This document shows positions 45,494 through 53,433 of a DNA stretch of 64,000 bases, piece after piece (positions within the stretch are counted from its first letter, which is position 1; each line of letters opens with the position of its first letter). Origin of the DNA: Verrucomicrobiota bacterium. Its GTDB lineage: Bacteria > Verrucomicrobiota > Kiritimatiellia > CAIVKH01. A program made the position numbers and the translations under genes. The stretch spans positions 1-64,000 of the forward strand of contig JACKPT010000009.1 in assembly GCA_024233345.1 (NCBI GenBank). The letters run 5' to 3'. The notes under the pieces are model-generated. The model had not been told where the DNA came from, searched no databases, and was given only the letters and a program-made list of their open reading frames with translations.

Positions 45494-48378
45494 GGGGATG
45501 CATCTCCAAGTTGCGTTTGGGGTTGAAAATCGGCGACCAGTTGCGGTTGCAGGCTGAGGTTCTGGTACACTTCCTTGGCATGAATGGTCAGGGCAAAGTC
45601 CACAAGTTCCTGTTGCCGCTGCAAGTGGCGCTTGTAGTCGCCGCCCGCAGGCGCGGCCATCGCCTTGCGCCCGGCGTAATTCAACTCCTGGTCCTCCCGC
45701 ATGCACAGTCGAACCGCATGTTGAACCGAATACCAGGCCCCCTGATTCTGGGGCTCCTCTTGCGCCCAACAGACATCCTGGGCCTTCGGATAAGCCCGTA
45801 AAACCTGGCTGATTTGTTCCTGCGGAAATGGATACAACTGTTCCACCCGGATGATCGCGATGTTATCGATCTTTCGCTCGCGCCGGGCCTCCAGCAGGTC
45901 AAAGTAGACCTTGCCCGAGCAGAGAATAATCCGCTTCACCGCGTCAGGCTTCAGCGCATCGATTTCCCCGATCACCATCTGGAACTCACCCTGGGCGAGA
46001 TCATCGAGGGATGAAAAGGAAATCTTCCGCCGCAGGGTGCTCTTGGGGGTCATGACAATCAGGGGCTTGCGCAGGGGGCGGATCATTTCCCGCCGCAGCA
46101 TGTGAAACATCTGGGCCGGGGTGGTGGGGTAGCAAACCTGGATATTTTCCTGGGCACACAGTTGAAGGAAGCGTTCGAGCCGGGCCGAGGAATGCTCCGG
46201 TCCCTGCCCTTCAAGACCATGGGGAAGCAGCATGACCAGACCGGTCAGCAGGCCCCACTTCTGTTCAGCCGCGACAATGAACTGGTCAATCACCACCTGC
46301 GCTCCATTGACAAAATCGCCAAACTGGCCCTCCCAGATCACCAGGGTATTCGGCGAAGCGGTGCTGTATCCGTATTCAAACGCCACCACCGCCTCCTCGG
46401 ATAAAATGGAATCGATCACCCGGAACCGCGGCTGGTTCTCCGCGAGGTGTTCCAGTGGGGTGTATTCATCCCCGCTTTGCATGTTGTGGAGGACGGCATG
46501 GCGGTGGAAAAAGGTGCCGCGCGCGCTATCCTGCCCGGAAATCCGCACCGCAAACCCCTCCTTGAGCAGCGAGGCATAGGCCATGGTCTCGGCAAATCCC
46601 CAGTCGATCGGCAGGGCGCCCGCCGCCATTTTTTTGCGGTCGTCCATAATCTTCGCAACCCGGGGGTGCAGCTCAAAGTTTTCCGGAATGGCCACGATGG
46701 CCTGCCCCAGTTCTTTCAGGGTACTCAAGGATACTGCGGTCTTGCCGGGGTCGGTCCATTTGGCGTCGAGGTGGCGGGACCATTCGGTACGGTAGGGGTT
46801 GGGTACACCATCCACCATGTTGGCCACCACCGGCTTGCCCGCTTCCAGCCGGGACCGGTAGGTCTCAATCATCGCGTCGGCATCTTCGGGATCGATCACA
46901 CCTTCCTCGGCCAGACGGTCGGCATATACCTTGCGCACGGTGGGAAAGTTCCGGATTTTTCGATACATCCGGGGCTGGGTGGCCGCGGGCTCGTCCGCTT
47001 CGTTGTGGCCATGCCGGCGGTAACCGATGAGGTCAATGAAGACATCTTGTTTGAATTTCATCCGGTAGTTGAGGGCCAACTGCACCACATAGGCCACTGC
47101 CTCCGGGTCGTCGCCGTTGACATGGAAAATCGGGGCCTGGATGACCTTGCCCACATCCGTGCAATAGAGCGCGGAGCGGGAGTCCAGCGGGTGGCTGGTG
47201 GTGAACCCGATCCGGTTATTCACGACGATGTGAATGGACCCGCCCACGGAATAGCCGCGGGTCCGGGTCAGGTTGGCGGTTTCATAGGGCACGCCCTGGC
47301 CGGCAATCGCCGCGTCTCCGTGCACCACCACCGCCAGCACCTTGCTGCTCATGTTGTCTCCCCGCCGCTCCTGGCGGGAACGCACGGAACCGATGGTCAC
47401 CGGGGCGACAATTTCCAGATGCGACGGATTGTAGGCGAGTGACAGATGGACAATCCCCCCCGGTGTCTGCACATCCGAGGAGAAGCCCTGGTGATATTTC
47501 ACATCCCCGGTTTGCCCGAGGCGCCACTGCTTTTCCCCCTCGAATTCCGAAAACAGATCCTTGGGGACTTTGCCCATGATGTTGACCAGCACATTGAGCC
47601 GCCCGCGATGGGCCATCCCGATCGCAACCTCTTCCAGCCCCTGGATGCCCCCGCGTTCGATGATCTCATCCAGCGCGGTGATCAGGGTCTCTCCGCCCTC
47701 CAGTGAAAATCGTTTCTGCCCCGAATATTTCACATGCAGGTATTGCTCCAGCCCTTCCGCCGCGGTGAGCCGCTCGAGCAGGCGCACCTTGAAGTCATCC
47801 GGATAGTCCGGCGTGGTGCGGGTGGACTCCAACTGGTGCTGGATCCACTCCTTCTGCTTGAGATCATAAATGTGCATGAACTCCGAGCCGATGCTCTCGG
47901 TATAGGTTTCCTTCAGGTGGGCGATGATATCCCGCAGCTTCATCTCCGGGATGCCGCCGAGATTGCCGGTGTTGAAGATCAGATCCAGATCCTGCTCGGT
48001 CAATCCGTGGTGTTCCGGCTCCAGGTCGGGAACCCTCGGCACCCCGCGCAGTTTGATCGGATCGGTGTCGGCCCGCAGATGCCCGAACAACCGGTAAGCC
48101 TGAATCAGGCGAAGCACGGCGGACTGCTTGCGAGCCATGGTCAGGCTGTGCAGTCCCTGCCGCTGCGCACTGGCCTCCGAAGACCGCTCGGCAAAGTAGG
48201 AACGGATCTCCGACTGCGACGGCTCCGCCGCATCTTCATCCCCATTGCGCAGGGCGGCGAAGTAGGCACGCCAATGCGCATCCACCGAAAGCGGATCATT
48301 CAGAAAGCGGTTGTACAGTCCTTCGACAAAGTCCGCATTGCCCGCGTAAATGTGTTCTGTTCCCTCTCCAAGCCTCAT
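45490..48378 (-). CDS. sucA: 2-oxoglutarate dehydrogenase E1
   Basis: This thiamine-diphosphate enzyme decarboxylates 2-oxoglutarate and succinylates the lipoyl group of SucB. The product has 962 residues, near the usual ~930-960. The N-terminal segment YAGNADFVEGLYNRFLNDPLSVDAHWRAYF is typical. The catalytic part includes MAHRGRLNVLVNIMGK, HGDAAIAGQGVPYE, the TDP motif from GDDPEAVAYVVQLAL onward, and RRHGHNEADEP. GLEGQGPEHSSARLERFLQL is also present. The start is 48378, with GAGGGG about 14 nt upstream. It is the first gene of the sucA-sucB-lpd operon. Confidence 0.96.
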   Translation of the reverse strand: MRLGEGTEHIYAGNADFVEGLYNRFLNDPLSVDAHWRAYFAALRNGDEDAAEPSQSEIRSYFAERSSEASAQRQGLHSLTMARKQSAVLRLIQAYRLFGHLRADTDPIKLRGVPRVPDLEPEHHGLTEQDLDLIFNTGNLGGIPEMKLRDIIAHLKETYTESIGSEFMHIYDLKQKEWIQHQLESTRTTPDYPDDFKVRLLERLTAAEGLEQYLHVKYSGQKRFSLEGGETLITALDEIIERGGIQGLEEVAIGMAHRGRLNVLVNIMGKVPKDLFSEFEGEKQWRLGQTGDVKYHQGFSSDVQTPGGIVHLSLAYNPSHLEIVAPVTIGSVRSRQERRGDNMSSKVLAVVVHGDAAIAGQGVPYETANLTRTRGYSVGGSIHIVVNNRIGFTTSHPLDSRSALYCTDVGKVIQAPIFHVNGDDPEAVAYVVQLALNYRMKFKQDVFIDLIGYRRHGHNEADEPAATQPRMYRKIRNFPTVRKVYADRLAEEGVIDPEDADAMIETYRSRLEAGKPVVANMVDGVPNPYRTEWSRHLDAKWTDPGKTAVSLSTLKELGQAIVAIPENFELHPRVAKIMDDRKKMAAGALPIDWGFAETMAYASLLKEGFAVRISGQDSARGTFFHRHAVLHNMQSGDEYTPLEHLAENQPRFRVIDSILSEEAVVAFEYGYSTASPNTLVIWEGQFGDFVNGAQVVIDQFIVAAEQKWGLLTGLVMLLPHGLEGQGPEHSSARLERFLQLCAQENIQVCYPTTPAQMFHMLRREMIRPLRKPLIVMTPKSTLRRKISFSSLDDLAQGEFQMVIGEIDALKPDAVKRIILCSGKVYFDLLEARRERKIDNIAIIRVEQLYPFPQEQISQVLRAYPKAQDVCWAQEEPQNQGAWYSVQHAVRLCMREDQELNYAGRKAMAAPAGGDYKRHLQRQQELVDFALTIHAKEVYQNLSLQPQLVADFQPQTQLGDASP

Positions 48379-48502
48379 ACTGATCTGAATCCCCTCGGGG
48401 TCTTAACTCCTTGACAGTACCATCTTTTATCCGCTGTGCCATCTCTGGACGCAAGCAGAATTGGTGGGGTTGCTCCTTAATCCTTGGCGATACTTCGGCG
48501 TC

Positions 48503-48546
48503 GCATAGCTCCGCCCTCCACAACCATTTGGAGGGACGAGCTATGC
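48503..48546. repeat. 18-bp-arm inverted repeat upstream of sucA
   Basis: Arms 48503-48520 and 48529-48546 pair with two mismatches around an 8-nt loop, each beginning or ending GCATAGCTC/GAGCTATGC. The right arm plus its tail (48529-48553) recurs at 56054-56078, 25 of 25 identical. The rest of the 308-bp gap (48379-48686) shows no gene. Confidence 0.8.
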
Positions 48547-48686
48547 GAGCCCGTGTGACTATTCATTCAGTTTCACCCTTATGGTGAAGTTAAAACGAGT
48601 TCGCTAAGGATCAGGGGGCTGCTTTTCCCGCAGCGTCGGAGGAGGATTGTGCGGAGCGATGTTTGTGCCGGACCATCCCGGTGGTT

Positions 48687-49322
48687 TCATACCGGCGGGT
48701 GCAGGTACAGCGGGATCGCAGGCTCTGCCGGTGCCCTGTCTTTTTCCCGCTGCCAGGCGAGGCGTGCGGTGGCCTCGGGGGTGGGGTTCAAGCCGATGGC
48801 ATCCGCTCCCGCCAACGCCAAAATCCGGTCGAGATGAGGTGAAAGCAGGGGGAGGCCGGTGGGTCGCCGGGTGGCAAACTGTTCACCGGGGATCAATTCC
48901 CATGCGCAGGGGGGGGATCCATAGTCCGCCTCGACCAGCCCCATCCACAGGTGCCCCCGGCGTGCATCCCCGATGACCATGGCCTGCGCCTGTTGCTGTT
49001 CCCCCAACCAGGCTTTGGCCGCGGCCTCCATACTGCTGACAAACCGGCAGGGTGTACCCCCTGGCGCCGCCAGAAATGCCACCGTCAACAACCCAGCCCG
49101 CAGACCGGAAAACGCCCCCGGGCCCCGGCCCGCAACCATCAAGTCCAGCTCCCGCCAATCCCACCCCCCCCGCCGCTTCAGGCGGTCAAGGGCCGGCAGC
49201 AGCTCGCCGTGTCTGGCCCGGGCCTCCTCCCAGGTCTCCTCGAGATAGCCTTCCGGGCAATCGGTGTCCACAAAGGCCACCCCCGCCCTCTCCGTGGCCA
49301 GTTCCAGGGAAAGGATCTTCAT
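48687..49322 (-). CDS. tsaB: tRNA threonylcarbamoyladenosine biosynthesis protein TsaB
   Basis: TsaB is the Kae1-like scaffold partner of TsaD in t6A37 tRNA modification. The product has 211 residues. It opens with MKILSLELATERAGVAF, and RHGELLPALDRL and VAGRGPGAFSGLRAGLLTV follow the family pattern (usual G.GPGSFTG.R). The C-terminal half is short and divergent, as is common. Its ATG at 49322 overlaps the tsaE stop by 4 nt. Confidence 0.85.
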   Translation of the reverse strand: MKILSLELATERAGVAFVDTDCPEGYLEETWEEARARHGELLPALDRLKRRGGWDWRELDLMVAGRGPGAFSGLRAGLLTVAFLAAPGGTPCRFVSSMEAAAKAWLGEQQQAQAMVIGDARRGHLWMGLVEADYGSPPCAWELIPGEQFATRRPTGLPLLSPHLDRILALAGADAIGLNPTPEATARLAWQREKDRAPAEPAIPLYLHPPV

Positions 49323-49768
49323 GCGCCTGCCCCCCCGGTGATCCGGAGGACCCGTTCCTCCACATCCTCTCCGAGCTCCAGATAGATGTGAAGGGTATGG
49401 GAAGGGAGAAGCGGTGAAATGCGCTCCGGCCACTCCACCGCGAGAATGGCCCCGCGCTCCAGCCATTCCTCAAACCCCAGGTCCTCCGCTTCCTCCGGAC
49501 CCGACAGGCGATAGGCATCCATATGAATCAAGCGTACCGGCTCCCCATACTCGTGCAGCAAGGTAAAGGTGGGGCTGGTGACCGGCCCGGCAATCCCCAG
49601 TCCCTCGGCCATCCCCTGCACAAAACAGGTTTTGCCCGCCCCCAACTCGCCATGAAGCGCCACCACAGCGCCCGGCGGCAATCCAACCGCCCACGCCGCC
49701 GCCCACGCCCGGGTCTCGGCCGCAGCGTAAAAACGGTATGGGATGGGGTTGGATTCGACTGGTTGCAT
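49319..49768 (-). CDS. tsaE: tRNA threonylcarbamoyladenosine biosynthesis ATPase TsaE
   Basis: TsaE is the small P-loop ATPase of the t6A complex. The product has 149 residues. The Walker A is HGELGAGKTCFVQG, followed by SPTFTLLHEY, LIHMDAYRL and the Walker-B-like ILAVEWPERI. An upstream in-frame GTG at 49786 is an alternative start. It is coupled to tsaB. Confidence 0.9.
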   Translation of the reverse strand: MQPVESNPIPYRFYAAAETRAWAAAWAVGLPPGAVVALHGELGAGKTCFVQGMAEGLGIAGPVTSPTFTLLHEYGEPVRLIHMDAYRLSGPEEAEDLGFEEWLERGAILAVEWPERISPLLPSHTLHIYLELGEDVEERVLRITGGAGA

Positions 49769-49940
49769 GACCTCCCATCTATACACCCACCCACCGGCAC
49801 CGACAAGCAGCCCCTGCGCGCAGCCGCCGCCTGCTTTTTTTCATCCTCCGGTTTACTTACCCCGGTGTTCCAGCGTAGGATGAGGGCAACGTGCCGGGGG
49901 CCACCCCGGGATCAACCTTGTGGTTTGATATGGAAAACGC

Positions 49941-51011
49941 ATGACAGGAAAAGCGGCAATTACCGACCGGGTGCAGGAGTTGCGCACCATGGCCGAGAAC
50001 CTTCCCTTTGCCGCCATTGAAATGCCGGAGTTCGATCAGCCCGGGTTCGACCCGGTCCAGGTCCGCCAACCGCGCACCTTTGTCTCCATGGACTCCCGGA
50101 TGCAGTCGATCACCCGGTTTCTGGTGGAACGGGGCACCGTGGACATTCTGGAGCCGGAAATGGTCCACAACCTGTTTACCGAGATCCACTGCTGCGCCCA
50201 CCGGGTGCGACAGCTTGCCGCCAAATCCTACCGGTCCGAGAAAACCGCCAGCACCGCTTGTGTCGATGCCCGGCGGCTGATTTCCCGGATCGAAGCCGCC
50301 GAGGAGGAACTGTTCATCGCCAACCGGCGGCTGGTCGTCAATTGTGTGAAGCCCTTCTTCTGGATCGGCCAGGTCTGGTTGTCCGATTTTCTGCAGGAAG
50401 GGTCCAAGGCCCTCGCCAATGCCGTGCGCAAATTTGACTACACCCGCGGCACCCCCTTCTATTCCTACGCCCAGAAATCCATCCAGAACCGACTCCGCAA
50501 CTTTTTCCGGGATCACGTGCGGTCCGGCAGTTTTGGCATCCGGCCCAACCGGGAAATGACCCTGGTGAAAAATATCATCGATACCTGGCTGCGGGACTAT
50601 GGCGAGGAGCCATCCGACGAAATTCTCGCCAAGATTTCTGACATCCCCCTCGAAAAGGTCGGCAAGGTCCGGGCTTATGTGCGCCAGTGGGAAAAACTGC
50701 CCGCCCCCCCGATCTCCCTCGACACCCTGATCAATGAAGACGGCTCCAGCCTCCACGAACTCATCGAGGACACCAAGGTCGAAGAGGCCTCCCGAGGCGC
50801 CGAAACCTCCGAGGTCTGGGCCGCCATCGACAAACTTCCCGAGCGCTCCCGCTACATCATGAAGCTCCGCTTTATCGAAGGCCGCACCCTCGAAGAGACC
50901 GGAGAACTCCTCAACCTCACCCGCGCCCGGATCAAACAGATCCAGGACGCCTCCCTGAAAAAAATCCGCAGCCAACTCAGCACTCGCCACGGCACCCGCC
51001 ACGGGGAATAA
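49941..51011 (+). CDS. Sigma-70-family RNA polymerase sigma factor
   Basis: The product has 356 residues. Region 2 is clear: EELFIANRRLVVNCVKPFF, then LSDFLQEGSKALANAVRKFD, then TRGTPFYSYAQKSIQNRL (about residues 125-190). Region 3 and a linker follow. Region 4 is RSRYIMKLRFIEGRTLEETGELL, then RARIKQIQDASLKKI (about residues 300-345). The protein is longer than ECF sigmas and lacks a full region 1.1, so it is a group 2/3-type factor. The N-terminal ~110 residues are not typical of RpoD. Which regulon it serves cannot be told. Confidence 0.88.
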   Translation: MTGKAAITDRVQELRTMAENLPFAAIEMPEFDQPGFDPVQVRQPRTFVSMDSRMQSITRFLVERGTVDILEPEMVHNLFTEIHCCAHRVRQLAAKSYRSEKTASTACVDARRLISRIEAAEEELFIANRRLVVNCVKPFFWIGQVWLSDFLQEGSKALANAVRKFDYTRGTPFYSYAQKSIQNRLRNFFRDHVRSGSFGIRPNREMTLVKNIIDTWLRDYGEEPSDEILAKISDIPLEKVGKVRAYVRQWEKLPAPPISLDTLINEDGSSLHELIEDTKVEEASRGAETSEVWAAIDKLPERSRYIMKLRFIEGRTLEETGELLNLTRARIKQIQDASLKKIRSQLSTRHGTRHGE

Positions 51012-51021
51012 ACCGCCCCGG

Positions 51022-51098
51022 TTCCAACGATTGGAATTTTCGCCCGAAAAAGTTCCAAGGATTGGAAGATTTTACCGCCGGTTTTCCAGGCCTTGGAA
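51022..51098. repeat. Three-unit palindrome array, 31-nt period, copy B
   Basis: Units TTCCAACGATTGGAA (51022), TTCCAAGGATTGGAA (51053) and TTCCAGGCCTTGGAA (51084) start exactly 31 nt apart. It is the reverse-complement counterpart of 3008-3084; middle units are identical on opposite strands. It lies just after the sigma-factor stop and before tRNA-Leu. Confidence 0.85.
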
Positions 51099-51142
51099 TC
51101 GTGGGCGGAGGCCATCATCTGGCTTCGGCAGGGGAAAGGGCA

Positions 51143-51228
51143 TGGTGCTCGGGACAGGAGTTGAACCTGCACGACCTTGCGGTCACTAGCCCCTCAAGCT
51201 AGCGTGTCTGCCATTCCACCACCCGAGC
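51143..51228 (-). tRNA. tRNA-Leu (anticodon GAG)
   Basis: It folds as a class II tRNA of 86 nt with encoded CCA. The acceptor pairs GCTCGGG with CCCGAGC and the discriminator is A. The anticodon stem is CTAGC/GCTAG with loop TTGAGGG. There is a long variable arm and a GGTTCAACTCC T-arm. Confidence 0.95.
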
Positions 51229-51390
51229 ACTTGGGGTACGAAAAACTCTGGCACTCTACGGAAGAACCAGGGCTAGTGCAAGCCTGAGCTTGCAAACAAA
51301 AACAATCTTTCCCACTCTGTTTAACGGCCCACAACCCCCTCCGGCTCCCGGATTCGCAGCCGGCGGACCGCAGTGAAAGAACGAACGTGC

Positions 51391-51467
51391 GCCCCGGTAG
51401 CTCATCAGGACAGAGCGACAGATTCCTAATCTGTAGGTAGGAGGTTCGAGTCCTCTCCGGGGCACCA
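51391..51467 (+). tRNA. tRNA-Arg (anticodon CCT)
   Basis: It is 77 nt with encoded CCA. The acceptor is GCCCCGG/CCGGGGC. The anticodon stem is ACAGA/TCTGT with loop TTCCTAA. The T-arm is GAGGTTCGAGTCCTC. Confidence 0.96.
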
Positions 51468-51630
51468 ATCCAACGCCTTGCCGGACCCCGGAATGCCCCT
51501 GCCTGCTTCCAGCCAGATCCTCCACCGGGCCAGCGTGATCGGGACACTGCACACCATTCCCGGTACTGGACTTCTTTCGGGCACCGTGGTATCCCATGTC
51601 GCTTTGTTCACCGGAATCCGAGGAAACACA

Positions 51631-52680
51631 ATGGAATCGACCACCAAACGCTATATGATTACCGGCGGCGCCGGGTTTCTGGGGATCAACCTGGTCCGCC
51701 ATCTGCTCGCCAAGGGACAGCAGGTTACCTCCCTCGACTTGCTTCCGTTTGACTATCCGGAACAGGATCAAGTTCGCATTGTCACCGGTGACATCCGCAA
51801 TCCCGAGGATGTCCGCAAGGCCATGGAGGACGTGGATATTGTGGTGCACTGCGCAGCCGCCCTCCCGCTCTACAAACCGCAGGACATTTACTCCACCGAC
51901 ATCGATGGCACCCGGAATATCCTCGAGGGCGCCGAAGCGGCGGGCGCGGAGCGGGTCATCCATATTTCCTCCACCGCGGTCTATGGTATTCCCGACCACC
52001 ATCCACTGCTGGAGACCGACGAGCTTCATGGGGTCGGGCCTTATGGCGAGGCCAAGGTCGCGGCGGAGCAACTTTGTGAAGACTACCGGGCCAAGGGCAT
52101 GATTCTTCCCATCATCCGACCCAAATCCTTCATCGGCCCGGAACGCCTCGGGGTCTTTGCCCTGCTCTATGACTGGGCCGCTGATGGCCACAACTTTCCC
52201 ATCCTCGGCAATGGCAACAACCCATACCAGTATCTGGATGTCGAAGACCTGTGCGATGCCATCTGGCTGTGTGCAACCCTGCCCGAAGACCGGGTCAACG
52301 ATACCTTCAATATCGGAGCAGAAAAATACGGAACCCCGCGCTCGGATTTTCAGGCGGTACTCGATGCGGCCGGGCACGGCAAACGCATCATCGGATTCCC
52401 CGAGGGGCCGGCGATCCTGTTTCTGCGCATGCTCGAAGCGGTCAATCTCTCCCCGCTCTACAAATGGGTGTATGAGACCGCGGGCAAGGAGTCCTTTGTT
52501 TCCATCGACAAGGCGAAGGAGAAACTCGGCTTCGCCCCGAAATATTCCAACGTGGATGCCCTGCTGCGGAATTACGACTGGTATCTTGCCCACCGGGCTG
52601 ATTTCGCCAAGCAGGACGGGGTCACCCACCGGGTGCCTTGGTCCCAGGGGGCCTTGAAGCTGCTCAAGGCGTTGTTCTGA
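51631..52680 (+). CDS. NAD(P)-dependent epimerase/dehydratase (extended SDR)
   Basis: The product has 349 residues. The Rossmann nucleotide motif MITGGAGFLGINLVRHLL is at residues 9-26. D/SIDGTRNIL is followed by the catalytic region ISSTAVYG and GPYGEAKVAAEQ (YxxxK). This is a sugar-nucleotide epimerase/dehydratase-type SDR. The C-terminal part (FPEGPAILFLRMLEAVNLSPLYKW) may bind the substrate, which is unknown. Start ATG at 51631 has GAGGA 7 nt before it; the ORF extends upstream into the tRNA-Arg flank, which is not credible coding. A small ion-channel gene follows 5 nt later. Confidence 0.85.
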   Translation: MESTTKRYMITGGAGFLGINLVRHLLAKGQQVTSLDLLPFDYPEQDQVRIVTGDIRNPEDVRKAMEDVDIVVHCAAALPLYKPQDIYSTDIDGTRNILEGAEAAGAERVIHISSTAVYGIPDHHPLLETDELHGVGPYGEAKVAAEQLCEDYRAKGMILPIIRPKSFIGPERLGVFALLYDWAADGHNFPILGNGNNPYQYLDVEDLCDAIWLCATLPEDRVNDTFNIGAEKYGTPRSDFQAVLDAAGHGKRIIGFPEGPAILFLRMLEAVNLSPLYKWVYETAGKESFVSIDKAKEKLGFAPKYSNVDALLRNYDWYLAHRADFAKQDGVTHRVPWSQGALKLLKALF

Positions 52681-52685
52681 GTCCG

Positions 52686-53054
52686 ATGAAAATTTCCCTG
52701 CGATTCTTGAAGGTGTTCTTTCACACCCTTGGCTATTTTAGCCCAATCTGGGTGTTTCTGGCCTCGGTGATTTCCGGGTTGGGCTTTGTGGTCTCCAGAA
52801 TAGAACAGATTCCCCTGGGCCGCGGCCTGTATTTCGCCTGGGTGACCGGCATGACCGTGGGGTATGGCGACATTACCCCGACCCGGCCCCTTACCGCCAT
52901 CCTCAGTATCTTCATCGCCATCATCGGGGTCATCTTCTCCGGGTTGGTTGTGGCCCTCGCGGTCAATGCGGTGCGGTACGCGGTGCAGGAAGAGCGCCCG
53001 GAACAAAGCCTGGACCAAAGACTCCGCAGTAAAATTAAAACACAAGAACCTTAA
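52686..53054 (+). CDS. Small two-helix potassium channel
   Basis: The product has 122 residues. Two membrane helices (about 15-37 and 70-95) flank the pore loop with the K+ selectivity filter TVGYGDI (about 58-64). This is the KcsA-like Ion_trans_2 arrangement with a short basic tail and no RCK domain. It starts 5 nt after the epimerase stop and may be co-transcribed with it. Confidence 0.88.
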   Translation: MKISLRFLKVFFHTLGYFSPIWVFLASVISGLGFVVSRIEQIPLGRGLYFAWVTGMTVGYGDITPTRPLTAILSIFIAIIGVIFSGLVVALAVNAVRYAVQEERPEQSLDQRLRSKIKTQEP

Positions 53055-53109
53055 CTCCGGGGCAAGACACCAGGGCCGATCCAACCCTCGACCAAGAAAG
53101 AATCCAACC

Positions 53110-53433
53110 ATGACCATTCCCGAACAACTTCCCCATGTCACTGCTGTCTGCAAGGCCAACATCTACTTTGACGGCAAGGTGGTGAGCCACACCCTGCTGT
53201 TTCCGGATGGCACCCGGAAAACCCTCGGTCTGATCTATCCCGGGACCTACCACTTTGACACCGGGGCGCCGGAGGTCATGGAGATCGTGGCGGGCGCGTG
53301 CCGGGTCCTCCTTGCCGGCGATACCGATTGGCAAACGGTGGCCGCAGGCTCCTCCTTTTCCGTCCCCGGTAATTCCTCATTCGAGATCACGGTCGAAGAC
53401 GGAATTTGCGAATACCTCTGCTCGTTCGCCTGA
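53110..53433 (+). CDS. ppnP: Pyrimidine/purine nucleoside phosphorylase (DUF1255, YaiE type)
   Basis: This small cupin phosphorolyses several nucleosides. It has 107 residues. It shows the family pattern ANIYFDGKVVSHTLLFPDGTRKTLG, followed by PGTYHFDTGAPEVMEIVAG and a final FSVPGNSSFEITV and YLCSF. The stop abuts the convergent mutS stop with no gap. Confidence 0.93.
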   Translation: MTIPEQLPHVTAVCKANIYFDGKVVSHTLLFPDGTRKTLGLIYPGTYHFDTGAPEVMEIVAGACRVLLAGDTDWQTVAAGSSFSVPGNSSFEITVEDGICEYLCSFA